Source: a virus. Taken from it: a DNA stretch of 64,000 bases. The notes beneath the pieces are model-generated. The model was not told the DNA's origin. It was given only the letters and a program-made list of their open reading frames with translations, and made no database searches. Below, piece after piece: positions 7,188-15,103 of this stretch. The stretch lies in the IMG/VR virus record IMGVR_UViG_3300033153_004214, positions 64,001 through 128,000 of that record. One strand, written 5' to 3'. The translations under genes were made by a program, and so were the position numbers. Every line of letters begins with the position of its first letter. Position 1 is the first letter of the stretch.

Positions 7188-7391
7188 GTGTGGAGCCCTG
7201 CTTCAAGCCGATCAATGACATTGACAGCCACACCTTCAAGACTCAGATCAGTAGAGGTCCCGCTCTGTAGCACGTGTAGGCATGTCTTTGATGGGATCAG
7301 TCCTCAAGTGAATCCAACCATGTGTGATGTTTGTGGCGATGACCACAGTAAGCACGAAGACGAAAAGAAAGAAGAGAAATCTTCAAAATAG
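7188..7391 (+). CDS. zinc-finger protein, probably frameshifted near 7265
   Basis: From 7188 the open frame ends VPLCSTCRHVFDGISP...MCDVCGDDHSKHEDEKKE, a CxxC...CxxC finger with a charged tail. Its first 22 residues look out of frame. GTG 7190, two bases on, reads the more natural MEPCFKPINDIDSHTFKTQI before a stop at 7268. A one-base shift around GCTCTG would join the two. GAGAGGGAG provides the ribosome site for either. Confidence 0.5.
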   Translation: MWSPASSRSMTLTATPSRLRSVEVPLCSTCRHVFDGISPQVNPTMCDVCGDDHSKHEDEKKEEKSSK

Positions 7392-7413
7392 TTGAAAATG
7401 AAGGGGTCGATTT

Positions 7414-7430
7414 TTTGCAGTTTCTGCAAA
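7414..7430. promoter_or_regulatory. dyad TTTGCA-N5-TGCAAA
   Basis: Perfect 6-base arms with a 5-base spacer (GTTTC), the same geometry as 2630-2646. Candidate operator. Confidence 0.55.
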
Positions 7431-7591
7431 CAGAAGAAGAGACGAATACTGGAGAGAAGGATGGTCTACGCTATCAATAACGGCAATGTTGCTAGTAGAG
7501 GAAGAACCATGTCGTTATGCCACGACAAATATGACCATCGAAATGGCTTGAAACATGGTGTTCACAGCATTTTAGCTGCACGAATCGCAAA

Positions 7592-7608
7592 TTTGCTAAT
7601 ATTGCAAA
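7592..7608. promoter_or_regulatory. dyad TTTGCT-N5-TGCAAA
   Basis: One arm differs by one base from the other two sites; spacing identical. An overlapping GCAAATTTGC palindrome (7587-7596) extends the symmetry. Candidate operator paired with 7414. Confidence 0.5.
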
Positions 7609-7688
7609 TAAGTGAAATCACCCATTGAATGTAGGGTGAAAGAACAGGGATTCAGCCTGTGTGGATAGCCGGTTGAAAGGAAATAGTC

Positions 7689-8204
7689 ATGCTCGAAGAC
7701 AAATGCCATGTTCCTGAGGAAGTTCTTGAGGTCTACTCCGTACATCGTGAAATCGGAAGTTCGTTCATTCATCCGAGCGTCGATCAGAAACTCAAGTGCG
7801 AGATATGTGGCCCCGGCGTTCTCATCCGTGGGCTTGACCTTACTGATGAAGAGGTGAAGCTGGTAGAGAAGGCGATGAACCTTGCGTTCACACAGGGTGT
7901 CATCACCCAACGGATGCAGAAGTCTGAGGAGCGGATTGAAAAACTCGAAGCTACCGTCGAGAAGCAGGCGGCATGGGCACTCAGTATTTTGGAGCTTGGC
8001 CAGCCTTGGTTGGATGAGGACGAGAAGGTGCAGGCACTGGAGCCGCAGGTCGATGCGCTCAACAATGGTCAACAGTATGCTGGTGACTCCGGGGAAGCTC
8101 ACCTGCTTATAGACTATCTAGCTGCTACGAAGGCAAAGCGGGTAGCGGGTGACAAGATACTGGAGATCATCAGAAGCACGTTGGCCTTAAAGAATAGTAC
8201 TTGA
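7689..8204 (+). CDS. coiled-coil hypothetical protein
   Basis: 171 residues. A single CEIC pair near residue 37, then mostly helix with a clear coiled segment (QRMQKSEERIEKLEATVEKQ, about 75-95). GAAAGGAAATAGTC precedes the ATG. Located just downstream of the paired TTTGCW dyads, so it is the most likely target of that control. No family is recognised. Confidence 0.65.
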   Translation: MLEDKCHVPEEVLEVYSVHREIGSSFIHPSVDQKLKCEICGPGVLIRGLDLTDEEVKLVEKAMNLAFTQGVITQRMQKSEERIEKLEATVEKQAAWALSILELGQPWLDEDEKVQALEPQVDALNNGQQYAGDSGEAHLLIDYLAATKAKRVAGDKILEIIRSTLALKNST

Positions 8205-8229
8205 CATCTATCCTACCACTCCGTATACT
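8201..8229 (+). promoter_or_regulatory. sigma70-like promoter
   Basis: TTGACA (8201-8206), 17-base spacer, TATACT (8224-8229), preceded by TCCG. Its -35 overlaps the stop of the 7689 gene. Probable driver of 8256 and the DNA ligase. Confidence 0.85.
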
Positions 8230-8255
8230 TCTCGCAGGCAAGGAGGGCTGAATCA

Positions 8256-8492
8256 ATGGTAACGGTGTCTAGCAATTACAGTACTGAGCAAAGGCGTCGA
8301 GAGGCAGAACAAATTCGTGCGCTCTACCGAGAAGCTGCTCAGGCATTGCGTAGGGTAGGGCGAAAATTGCGGACATCACCGGAAGGTCGCTTCTTGTGGG
8401 CTACTAAACACAAGACGGCCATCAGCGGTTTGGCTGCGTCCATTGAGATACTGGCTTCTGATGTACCGCATTTCTCTTCAGACCTTTCGTGA
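8256..8492 (+). CDS. small helical hypothetical protein
   Basis: 78 residues, basic and helical (EQRRREAEQIRALYREAAQA). AAGGAGG lies 9 bases before the ATG and a strong promoter 27 bases upstream. First gene of the ligase transcript. No family is recognised. Confidence 0.65.
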   Translation: MVTVSSNYSTEQRRREAEQIRALYREAAQALRRVGRKLRTSPEGRFLWATKHKTAISGLAASIEILASDVPHFSSDLS

Positions 8493-8502
8493 GGGAGTAG
8501 TC

Positions 8503-9801
8503 ATGGCGAAGAGCACGAAGATCGCAACCATCCTGAAGAAGTTGGAGAAGACCAAGAAGAAGGATGAGCAGATTGAACTGCTGAGAGAACTTCAGAAGGA
8601 TCAGGTTGCGAAAGAGATCATCATAGCTGCCTTGAACCCCTACGTGACCTACGGGGTCAAGCCCAAGAAGCCGGGTCCGATCACCAAGCCTGCTGATATC
8701 GATGAAGCTATCCAGTGGGAATGGGAGTGGATGGCATCCACCCTGCATGCGCTGGCCACGAGGAGGCTCACAGGGAAGGCGGCAAGGGAACAGATCGAGA
8801 AGTCGAGCAGGAAGTGCCGACCGATTCTTGACCGTATCCTGAAGAAGGACCTGAGGTGCGGGGTCCACGCCAAGACAATTAACACAGTCTTCCCGGGGCT
8901 GATTCCCATGTTCGAGGTGGCATTGGCCGACGAGGGCTTCGTGATCATCAATGGGAAGATTGTTCAGAGGGTTCCGGTCGAGCCGAAGTACCCTGTCTGG
9001 GTCGAGCCGAAGTACGACGGGGTCAGATGCATCGCTCTGGTGGATGGCAAGGGGGGCGTCAGGCTCCTATCGAGAAAAGGGAAACCGTTTGATAACTTCC
9101 CGCATATCACTGCTGCGATATCTAAGTATTTGCATTCCAGTGAACCGATGATGCTGGATGGTGAGGTGGATGGTGCCGTGTTCAAGGAAGTCATGAAGGT
9201 TGCCCAGCGGAAAGAAGGAAAGGATGATAGCGAGCTTTCCTATCGTGTCTGGGATTGCATGCACCGGGACCACTTCCTGCAGCAGGTCCAGTTGTACTCA
9301 CTCCAACAGCGGCAGAATCTGTTGGCCGCACTCCTGCAGGATAATGATAGGATCACCCGAGCGCCGGGGCGTATGGTGAACAGTGAAGAGGAGATGCTGG
9401 AACTCTTCCTGCAGATGAGGAAGATGGGGTACGAAGGTCTCATCCTGAAGCCGCTGAACCTGTCTTACTCGTTCAAGAGAGACAGAAGCTGGATCAAGGT
9501 GAAAGAGCGTTTTGCTGACGATTATAAGGTCACTGCCTTCATCGAGGGTGAAGGGAAGTATGCCGGTCAGCTTGGTGCCATCGAGATCGATGTAGATGGT
9601 GTTGAGGTTGATGTCGGTAGTGGCTTCAAGGATGCAGAGCGTGCTGACATCTGGAAGCACAAGAAGAAGTATCTTGGTCGCTGGCTGGAAATCCAATATC
9701 AAGAGAAGACTGATGACGGCTCTCTTCGATTTCCTGTGGTGAGTAGAGATGCTGGTGGGAACATCAAGTGGCGTGTGGACAAGGATATGGATGAGGAGTA
9801 G
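8503..9801 (+). CDS. lig: ATP-dependent DNA ligase
   Basis: 432 residues. The nucleotidyltransferase core shows motif I EPKYDGVR (catalytic Lys near residue 170), LLSRKGK (motif Ia region), motif III LDGEVDG, motif IV YEGLILKPL and motif V WIKVK, followed by an OB-fold with EGKYAGQLGAIEI. It also has an N-terminal helical domain of about 150 residues. It joins nicks in duplex DNA using ATP; in phage it acts in replication and recombination. GAGGGAGTAGTC sets ATG 8503. Length is within the range of small viral ligases with an N-terminal extension. Confidence 0.95.
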   Translation: MAKSTKIATILKKLEKTKKKDEQIELLRELQKDQVAKEIIIAALNPYVTYGVKPKKPGPITKPADIDEAIQWEWEWMASTLHALATRRLTGKAAREQIEKSSRKCRPILDRILKKDLRCGVHAKTINTVFPGLIPMFEVALADEGFVIINGKIVQRVPVEPKYPVWVEPKYDGVRCIALVDGKGGVRLLSRKGKPFDNFPHITAAISKYLHSSEPMMLDGEVDGAVFKEVMKVAQRKEGKDDSELSYRVWDCMHRDHFLQQVQLYSLQQRQNLLAALLQDNDRITRAPGRMVNSEEEMLELFLQMRKMGYEGLILKPLNLSYSFKRDRSWIKVKERFADDYKVTAFIEGEGKYAGQLGAIEIDVDGVEVDVGSGFKDAERADIWKHKKKYLGRWLEIQYQEKTDDGSLRFPVVSRDAGGNIKWRVDKDMDEE

Positions 9802-9804
9802 ATC

Positions 9805-10041
9805 ATGGCTATGGTTGACAAAGACGAGGTGCGGCATGTAGTACGAAAGGCGGAGAGCGCGTGCTCGAAGTCAGCGGACTATCACGAGGTAGCCGATTGG
9901 CTGGACGAAGTCGCTGCCGAGATGAAAATGGAGGCTGAGAAGAGCGTCTTTTCGGCGAGACCTGCGAGGCCGGTCTTGACGATGCAGGACGTTCGCGGTT
10001 TGGCAAAGGACTTGCGCGAGAGAGCGAAGGCAGGCGACTAA
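9805..10041 (+). CDS. small acidic-helical hypothetical protein
   Basis: 78 residues, helical, mixed charge (HEVADWLDEVAAEMKMEAEK). It starts 3 bases after the ligase stop, so it is co-transcribed. No family is recognised. Confidence 0.6.
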   Translation: MAMVDKDEVRHVVRKAESACSKSADYHEVADWLDEVAAEMKMEAEKSVFSARPARPVLTMQDVRGLAKDLRERAKAGD

Positions 10042-10077
10042 TGGCGCGGGCCTAATTTTCATTGGTAGGAGTAGTCA

Positions 10078-10521
10078 GTGTTGTCCCTGATTAAGTTGGA
10101 TATCGAAGCCCTTCGCATTGAGAACATCGTCCACACCTTCGCGTTAGGCTGCAAGACCATTGATGTCAAAGTTGCATGGGGCCTTGACGGTGAGGAGATG
10201 CGACTGCCCTTTAGGGCTGTGAAGCATGTGCTCGAAGAGTGGTCATGGGAAGGACGGTCTCCTCTTGAAGCAGGAGGAGAGGACCCTCACTGGAGCCTGA
10301 TACTGGAGGCTGAACTGTGCTATCCGATCATCGTGACGCAGGAACCTCTGGAAAAGAATCTGACTGTGGTGGATGGCAGGCACCGGGTGGTGAAGGCATG
10401 GCTCCTCGGTGAGAAATTCATAGCTGCGAAGTTCATAGACTATGAAGTCCTTCGGAAGGAAGCTGCTATCTCGGAGGCAGAGATACAGGATCAATTGGCG
10501 CGTATACCAGACTTGGTTTGA
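10078..10521 (+). CDS. ParB/sulfiredoxin-like domain protein
   Basis: 147 residues. The C-terminal part has LTVVDGRHRVVKAWLLGEKF, matching the ParB-type signature (DGxHRxxAA..G). The preceding PIIVTQEPLEKN fits the strand before it. GTG 10078 follows TAGGAGTAGTC. Such domains occur in partition proteins, DNA modification factors and phage nucleases; without a helix-turn-helix domain this is unlikely to be a partition ParB. Role unresolved. Confidence 0.7.
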   Translation: MLSLIKLDIEALRIENIVHTFALGCKTIDVKVAWGLDGEEMRLPFRAVKHVLEEWSWEGRSPLEAGGEDPHWSLILEAELCYPIIVTQEPLEKNLTVVDGRHRVVKAWLLGEKFIAAKFIDYEVLRKEAAISEAEIQDQLARIPDLV

Positions 10522-10588
10522 TGGGGGAAGTGATTGGTGCCGGGGAAGCCGTGGCAGATAGCTATAACCTTTGAGAAAGAGGAGAAAG

Positions 10589-11077
10589 ATGATTCGTGCG
10601 ACTAGCAGGAAAGTGTATCAGAAGATCGTGAATGATATGGCCCCCGGACTCCGCAGGAAGATATGCGAAACCCTTTTGTACGGGAATGCCAATCTGACTT
10701 CTTCTGAGATAGCTCAGCGATTGGGTTGCCCAAGGGATTCTATTTCTCCTCGGATGAAGGAGTTGATTGATCGTGGTTTGGTTGAGGAACGGGGCACTCG
10801 GGATTGCACAGTCACTGGGCAGTCCAAGATCACGTATTGGTTAACTGGTCAACCGGAACAGAAGCCCACGGATACCAAGGTGAAGAAGCCCACCAAGAAG
10901 CAGATCGAGAAGATGTTCCAAAAGATCAAAGCGGTGCGCATGGATACGGCTGGTTCTGGCGGTTTTCTTGGAAGTGCTCAATACTATCTCGGGGTACAGA
11001 GAGCGTTGGGTTGGGTGCTGGGTCGCTATGACGTGACACCTGATGACGTGACGGTGGTGGCAAAAGAAATTTCCTAA
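10589..11077 (+). CDS. winged helix-turn-helix protein
   Basis: 162 residues. Residues about 18-65 form a winged HTH: LTSSEIAQRLGCPRDSISPR followed by MKELIDRGLVEERGTRD, the MarR/ArsR-like recognition helix and wing. The C-terminal half is Lys-rich then a short domain (GSAQYYLGVQRALGWVLGRY). ATG 10589 follows GAGGAGAAAG. Candidate phage regulator, possibly for the TTTGCW dyads; that link is not shown. Confidence 0.7.
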   Translation: MIRATSRKVYQKIVNDMAPGLRRKICETLLYGNANLTSSEIAQRLGCPRDSISPRMKELIDRGLVEERGTRDCTVTGQSKITYWLTGQPEQKPTDTKVKKPTKKQIEKMFQKIKAVRMDTAGSGGFLGSAQYYLGVQRALGWVLGRYDVTPDDVTVVAKEIS

Positions 11078-11085
11078 GAATATAC

Positions 11086-11114
11086 TTGACAGGCTGCATA
11101 CGAGGCGGTAGTAT
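11086..11114 (+). promoter_or_regulatory. sigma70-like promoter
   Basis: TTGACA (11086-11091), 17-base spacer, TAGTAT (11109-11114). It precedes the XRE gene at 11137. Confidence 0.7.
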
Positions 11115-11136
11115 ATACGGGAAAGGAGGCCCACCG

Positions 11137-11385
11137 ATGGCCAAGAAGAAGAGTCTCACGGAAGTGATGGCGAAGAGGATGCGGGAGGTCCGCAAGCAGA
11201 AGGGCATGACCACCACGAAGCTGGCCGAGAAGGTCGGCATCACACAGGCGCAGGTGTCCCGGCTGGAGAACGGGCATCAGGGGTTCAGGTCGGCCACGCT
11301 GGAGAAGATCGCCAAAGCGCTCAAGGTCCCAGCGGTCGTGCTGGTTACGGACGACGAGAAGGTGCTGGCCCTGTTCGGGGCCTAG
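11137..11385 (+). CDS. XRE-family transcriptional regulator
   Basis: 82 residues, a single Cro/C1-type HTH: MAKRMREVRKQKGMTTTKLA then EKVGITQAQVSRLENG and a third helix TLEKIAKALKVPAVVLV. AAAGGAGGC sets ATG 11137; the longer in-frame start overlaps the promoter and is rejected. It is a one-gene transcript with its own promoter and terminator, typical of a phage repressor or Cro-like switch protein. Confidence 0.9.
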   Translation: MAKKKSLTEVMAKRMREVRKQKGMTTTKLAEKVGITQAQVSRLENGHQGFRSATLEKIAKALKVPAVVLVTDDEKVLALFGA

Positions 11386-11403
11386 ATCACCATGCCCGTT
11401 GCC

Positions 11404-11443
11404 GGGGCCTCAGGTCCACATGACTGAGGCCCCATTTTCTTTT
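11404..11443 (+). terminator. intrinsic terminator
   Basis: Perfect 10-base stem GGGGCCTCAG (11404-11413) / CTGAGGCCCC (11424-11433), 10-base loop, then ATTTTCTTTT. Ends the XRE gene transcript. Confidence 0.95.
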
Positions 11444-11453
11444 GGAAACATAC

Positions 11454-11482
11454 TTGACATACGGAGAAGACGATAGTATTAT
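11454..11482 (+). promoter_or_regulatory. sigma70-like promoter
   Basis: TTGACA (11454-11459), 17-base spacer, TATTAT (11477-11482). Starts the transcript of the genes from 11525. Confidence 0.8.
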
Positions 11483-11524
11483 TCTTGCATGATGACCAGT
11501 AGGTGATGAGGAGGGAGCAGTGCG

Positions 11525-11932
11525 ATGAACAAGACTACCGCGCGGGCCTTGCGGCAGCGGGTTAATGCGGTCAGGCGCAAGGCTCTCCCCAAGGTCAAGG
11601 TTCTTCAGGCACGAGCTAATGCGCTTCTCGCTCGCATTGAAAAGCACTGGTTGCAGTTCCAGCCCGGTAGGCACTACAGGGGCGTGCCTGTCCTTCATCG
11701 ACCTCTCACCGAGGCGGATGTCCGTAAGAACATCATGCTCCGCAAGGAGTACGCCGCTCTTCGGCGGGAACTCAATCAGTGGGACTCCTTTGTGCTGAAC
11801 CCCAACTGGGGTATACCATATCGGCTTGCCGTGTTCATTAAGAGCAAAAAGACTCATGATCACACAAAGCTTGAGCAGTCGGTGAGAAAGTTCCTCAAGC
11901 GTTTTGATAAATTCCTCGAAGGAAAAAACTGA
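11525..11932 (+). CDS. basic helical hypothetical protein
   Basis: 135 residues, very basic (VRRKALPKVKVLQARANALL), predicted mostly helical. GAGGAGGGAGC precedes ATG 11525. First gene after a clear promoter. A nucleic-acid role is likely from charge; no family is recognised. Confidence 0.6.
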   Translation: MNKTTARALRQRVNAVRRKALPKVKVLQARANALLARIEKHWLQFQPGRHYRGVPVLHRPLTEADVRKNIMLRKEYAALRRELNQWDSFVLNPNWGIPYRLAVFIKSKKTHDHTKLEQSVRKFLKRFDKFLEGKN

Positions 11933-12126
11933 TGCCCGTCGATCAGACCAAGCCTGTCTGCTGCAGGTGCTCCGGCCAAGAAGACATTCAGGACGTTCAG
12001 ATACGTCATGGCTTCAAGACCTACTCACCTTTCCGCAAGGCCATGTGCGCTCCCTGCCGGAAGTTCTTGGAGCACAGGTGGCGGTACGCGAACCCCAGTA
12101 AGAGGAAGAAGAGAAGGCATGAGTAA
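11932..12126 (+). CDS. zinc-finger microprotein
   Basis: 64 residues: CCRCSGQED ... MCAPCRKFLEHRW gives a CxxC...CxxC site, with a basic tail KRKKRRHE. The TGATG overlap with the previous gene indicates coupling. Function unknown. Confidence 0.65.
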   Translation: MPVDQTKPVCCRCSGQEDIQDVQIRHGFKTYSPFRKAMCAPCRKFLEHRWRYANPSKRKKRRHE

Positions 12127-12322
12127 GCAGGATCACATCAAACAGGCTCGTGCGATGAGTCACTACCAGAGGGCCATGTGGGACAAGGGACCGTGCAGCC
12201 ACTGCGGCAAGATCAGGGTGCTGGTCACTTGTCCTTGTCGATCATGTGACCGGCTTGAAGCGCAACACCAATCTCGATGGTGCGTGTGCAAGAAATGTGC
12301 CCAGTTGCTTATGCCCGTGTAG
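12119..12322 (+). CDS. zinc-finger microprotein
   Basis: 67 residues with CSHCGK, TCPCRSCDR and CVCKKC, three Cys pairs. ATG 12119 overlaps the preceding gene's stop by a few bases. Probably one or two zinc sites; function unknown. Confidence 0.65.
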   Translation: MSKQDHIKQARAMSHYQRAMWDKGPCSHCGKIRVLVTCPCRSCDRLEAQHQSRWCVCKKCAQLLMPV

Positions 12323-12347
12323 TTGTGGGGTAGAAGAGGAATAATCC

Positions 12348-13049
12348 ATGTGTACATCGTATGCAAATCGTGATTATCGTGTCGCTGTCTTCCTCGATGG
12401 CTCCAACATCAATGGCAGCTTCAGACAGTTGTATGGTGAAGGAGCCAATTACGAGAAGGTCCTCGACAAGGTCCTGATGGGCAATAAGCTCCACAGGGCT
12501 ATTGCTTACGCGGTGCGTCTTGGCGACATGGAGCGGTGGCTGAAGTTCATGGGCCACATTGGCTTTGAGGTGAAGGTCAAGGAACCGATCCGGCGCGAGG
12601 ACGGTACCACCAAGGCTGACTGGGACCTCGGCATCTGTCTCGATGTGGTGAATCAGGTCCTCCTTGGTGCAGTCGATGCCATCGTCCTGCTTTCTGGTGA
12701 TGGTGACTTTGCGGACCTGATCAAGTGGTGTCAGTCTCGCGGGGTCATCGTCATCGTGGGTGGAGTGGCTTCGAGCACGGCAATGGCAGTGAAGGAGAAC
12801 GCTGACAAGTTCATCCCGCTGGGGCCGGAGCTTGCGCTGAAACGCCCTACCCCTTCAAACAATGAAGTGTTTCAAGAGGACGTGGGGCCTACTTCTATTC
12901 CGGAGGAGAAGAGTGACGCTCATTGCTTACCTACTGACGATGACCATCGAGGACGCCAAGTTGTATCTGGGGTGCCGAGGATGGAATACTCGGGTAGCAT
13001 GGGTGCGAAAGAGAAGAGTGATGGTCAAGCCTCCTCTGGAATTTCCTGA
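12348..13049 (+). CDS. NYN-domain (PIN-like) putative ribonuclease
   Basis: 233 residues. Residues 12-165 fit the NYN/LabA fold: VAVFLDGSNI (first Asp), KADWDLGICLDVV (second acidic cluster) and LLSGDGDFADLIKWC (third), then GVIVIVGGVASSTA. These acidic residues bind metal for RNA cleavage in the PIN superfamily. The tail after FIPLGPEL is low-complexity and overlaps the next gene by 29 bases, so it may be frame-shifted. A GAAGAGGAATAATCC site precedes the ATG. Possible role in RNA turnover. Confidence 0.8.
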   Translation: MCTSYANRDYRVAVFLDGSNINGSFRQLYGEGANYEKVLDKVLMGNKLHRAIAYAVRLGDMERWLKFMGHIGFEVKVKEPIRREDGTTKADWDLGICLDVVNQVLLGAVDAIVLLSGDGDFADLIKWCQSRGVIVIVGGVASSTAMAVKENADKFIPLGPELALKRPTPSNNEVFQEDVGPTSIPEEKSDAHCLPTDDDHRGRQVVSGVPRMEYSGSMGAKEKSDGQASSGIS

Positions 13050-13191
13050 TCGTTGTCATGACTGTGATGCGCCAGTCTCGAAGAAGATGATCTACGTGAA
13101 CGAGATGGTCAACGAGGGCCGGAAGAAATACTATGTTCTTGTCGGTCTTCTCTGTGGTCCGTGCGCGGACAAGAGGAAGGAGCTTTACTGA
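13021..13191 (+). CDS. zinc-finger microprotein, paralogue of 15404
   Basis: 56 residues: PDRCHDCDAPVSKKMIYVNE then GRKKYYVLVGLLCGPCADKR. Closely similar to the 15404 product and to the truncated 16606 product. GTG 12913 (after GGAGGA) would add about 36 residues in frame, but the paralogues start here. The stop overlaps the next ATG (TGATG). Confidence 0.65.
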   Translation: MVKPPLEFPDRCHDCDAPVSKKMIYVNEMVNEGRKKYYVLVGLLCGPCADKRKELY

Positions 13192-13550
13192 TGGCTGAGC
13201 ACAAGTGCGGCAGGCTTCGCCTTCGTCACGTCGCGGATGAAGGAAACGGTTACAAGACGATCACAGCCGCCTGCGACGAGTGTCATGAGGTCGTTACCTT
13301 CAAGCACTGCCTTCCTAAGGGCATAGCAGAGTTCGCGGTGGACACCGGACAGAATAGGCTGGTTGAGCCTGCTGTTTTCGAGATCAGCCATGAACCTCTT
13401 GAGGAAATGGTCTGGCTGGATGGGACACCTGTTCTTCACCAGCCGGTGCAAGACATGACGAAGTTGGAGGTCATTGATTTCCCCACGGTCGAGGTGTTGT
13501 TCAAGTGGAGGAACGACGTAATGTCTAAGGCAGAGGAGAAGCTTGGCTAG
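13191..13550 (+). CDS. hypothetical protein, paralogue of 16774
   Basis: 119 residues starting EHKCGRLRLRHVADEGNGYK with CDECHEVVTFKHC (possible zinc site) and a conserved VEPAVFEISHEPLEEMVW block. About 65 per cent similar by eye to the 16774 product; both follow the same zinc-finger gene, so a two-gene unit was duplicated. A CTTGG-N5-CCAAG hairpin overlaps the stop. Confidence 0.65.
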   Translation: MAEHKCGRLRLRHVADEGNGYKTITAACDECHEVVTFKHCLPKGIAEFAVDTGQNRLVEPAVFEISHEPLEEMVWLDGTPVLHQPVQDMTKLEVIDFPTVEVLFKWRNDVMSKAEEKLG

Positions 13551-13564
13551 ACCAAGAATGGCTC

Positions 13565-13593
13565 TTGACATCATACACGTATGAGAGTATGTT
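13565..13593 (+). promoter_or_regulatory. sigma70-like promoter
   Basis: TTGACA (13565-13570), 17-base spacer with CATACACGTATG, TATGTT (13588-13593). Upstream of the MazG-like gene. Confidence 0.8.
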
Positions 13594-13618
13594 CCTCTCG
13601 TGAACTAAGGAGGAAGCA

Positions 13619-14260
13619 ATGGCTATCACACAGCACTTTGACCGTGTCAAGAAGTTCATGCAGCTTGCCCAGCAGGAGACCCCTGAGAAGATCACTCCCC
13701 CAGATGCGAAGACGGCAGAGCTTCGTGCTCGTCTCGTGCTGGAGGAAGCCTTCGAGCTTGTCAGTGCTCTGGGTGTCAGGGTTGACGTGAAGAGTGAACT
13801 GCAAGAGGGCAGCGGTTGGAATGGCGCACTCGCGTTCAAGGACCTGCAGTTCGAGGCGGTCTCGGCTCCTGACCTTATTCAGATCGCCAAGGAGTCTGCG
13901 GATGTCTCGGTCGTCAACGTGGGCACGCTGATCGCCTGCGGGATCGAGGACGTTGCAGTGCTGAAAGAGGTGGACGAGAACAACCTCCTGAAGTTCAAGC
14001 ATGTCTGTCCGAAGTGTGGTGTAGAGCAGGATGAAGATGACATGACTCTTGGTGAGGCTGTCGAAAGAGTGGGTGCCCCCGGGAACCCACCGCCTGGTAC
14101 TCGTGTATGCCTCAATCATGATTGCGGCCATACATGGCAGTCGGGCTACCGCCGGGCTGACGGTAAATGGGTCAAGCCCAAGAACCATCCCAAGCCTGAC
14201 ATCCAAGGTGTCTTTAGGAAGCAGGACGACCAGCGGATTGAGAGGGAGAAGAATGGATAA
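13619..14260 (+). CDS. MazG-like/PRA-PH superfamily pyrophosphohydrolase with zinc ribbon
   Basis: 213 residues. AELRARLVLEEAFELVSALG supplies the ExxE pair and IAKESADVSVVNVGTLIACG the ExxD pair of the all-alpha NTP-pyrophosphatase fold, followed by a DENNLLKF-type tail helix. A zinc ribbon is inserted after it (CPKCGVEQ ... CLNHDCGHTW). Known relatives hydrolyse nucleoside triphosphates to monophosphates and may adjust nucleotide or alarmone pools. Strong AAGGAGGAAGC site and own promoter. Confidence 0.75.
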   Translation: MAITQHFDRVKKFMQLAQQETPEKITPPDAKTAELRARLVLEEAFELVSALGVRVDVKSELQEGSGWNGALAFKDLQFEAVSAPDLIQIAKESADVSVVNVGTLIACGIEDVAVLKEVDENNLLKFKHVCPKCGVEQDEDDMTLGEAVERVGAPGNPPPGTRVCLNHDCGHTWQSGYRRADGKWVKPKNHPKPDIQGVFRKQDDQRIEREKNG

Positions 14261-14939
14261 GCCAAGCGGTTTTTCTAGGATGCAGAAGGTGGCTGTAATT
14301 ATTAACCGGCTCAGCTACCATCAAGGGCATACTGTGTCGCTGTCACCGCAGCAAGCGGACATGCTGATGGCATATCTTCTCGATAAGCAGCGGGCGCTTA
14401 CAAATGCGGAGGACAAGCTCGATATCATCGTGCGTGAGTTACAGGGTGATGACCCGGCGGAGATCGCAGCGGATCATGGTGGCTATGGTCTGGACCACTC
14501 TCCTGAGGTGATGGCCGTTCGTAAAGAGGTCGCGCATATGGAAGCCAAGCACGAGAACTTTCGTTTGGACATGGAAGACTGGATGCTGCATGGTAATGGC
14601 TCTAATGACCTCGCTGGTATCCTGAATAAGTATGGCTCTAACTACGAGGTGGAGATGTTCGCACGGGAAGCAGAAGAGATGAGGGAGGCCAAGCGGTGGG
14701 TGGACAAGGTTCATGTCAACATCATACCTGAGGTAGTGTTGACCGGGGAAGATAGTGACTATCAGGTAGAGTGGGCCGGTCACTTCATTGGCCATGTCCA
14801 GAAGACCTGTGACACCAGTGGTAGTGCAACGCGGTGGCGCTTCATGACGTGGGACGGTTACAAAGAGGATGGTTGGGGCACCCGGGACTTCGCACTCCAG
14901 AAGCTGCTTCATGCAGTCGAGGAAAGGGACAGTGGATGA
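14253..14939 (+). CDS. hypothetical protein
   Basis: 228 residues. N-terminal helix-turn pattern (LSPQQADMLMAYLLDKQRAL), a long middle helix, EMREAKRWVDKVHVN near residue 150 and a C-terminal beta part with CDTSGSATRWRFMTWDGYK. The EAKRWVDK string recurs in the 15100 product. ATG 14253 sits inside the end of the MazG-like gene after GGGAGAAG. No family is recognised. Confidence 0.6.
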   Translation: MDKPSGFSRMQKVAVIINRLSYHQGHTVSLSPQQADMLMAYLLDKQRALTNAEDKLDIIVRELQGDDPAEIAADHGGYGLDHSPEVMAVRKEVAHMEAKHENFRLDMEDWMLHGNGSNDLAGILNKYGSNYEVEMFAREAEEMREAKRWVDKVHVNIIPEVVLTGEDSDYQVEWAGHFIGHVQKTCDTSGSATRWRFMTWDGYKEDGWGTRDFALQKLLHAVEERDSG

Positions 14940-15103
14940 ACGCTCACTACAGGCTTTGGATGATTATCTCTGTCATTTGTGTCCTGCGTACTGTCATAAG
15001 CATCTGCACGACAGGGTTAGGCACCGAGGCTGATCTACATTTGACAGGTGCTGTAGCCGCGTTCGCTCTGGCGAGGACCTTTTGGCTGGAGGCTGACGAG
15101 TGA
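14936..15103 (+). CDS. small membrane protein
   Basis: 55 residues with two hydrophobic helices (about 6-26 and 33-50). ATGA coupling to the previous gene and GTGA coupling to the next. Function unknown. Confidence 0.65.
   Translation: MNAHYRLWMIISVICVLRTVISICTTGLGTEADLHLTGAVAAFALARTFWLEADE

Larger units (their letters stand above)
7392..7688. other. 297-base gap without a convincing gene
   Basis: Holds two copies of the TTTGCW-N5-TGCAAA dyad (7414 and 7592, 178 bases apart), AT-rich flanks, and a small CAGG-N7-CCTG hairpin near 7650. A 78-codon frame (7392-7628) lacks a ribosome site and reads unlike protein. No -35/-10 pair of the local type was found. Best seen as a regulatory or repressor-binding region upstream of the gene at 7689. 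Confidence 0.5.

Noticed and set aside
7392-7628. 78-codon ORF in the 7.4 kb gap
   Set aside because: No ribosome site, overlaps the operator-like dyads, and composition is not protein-like.
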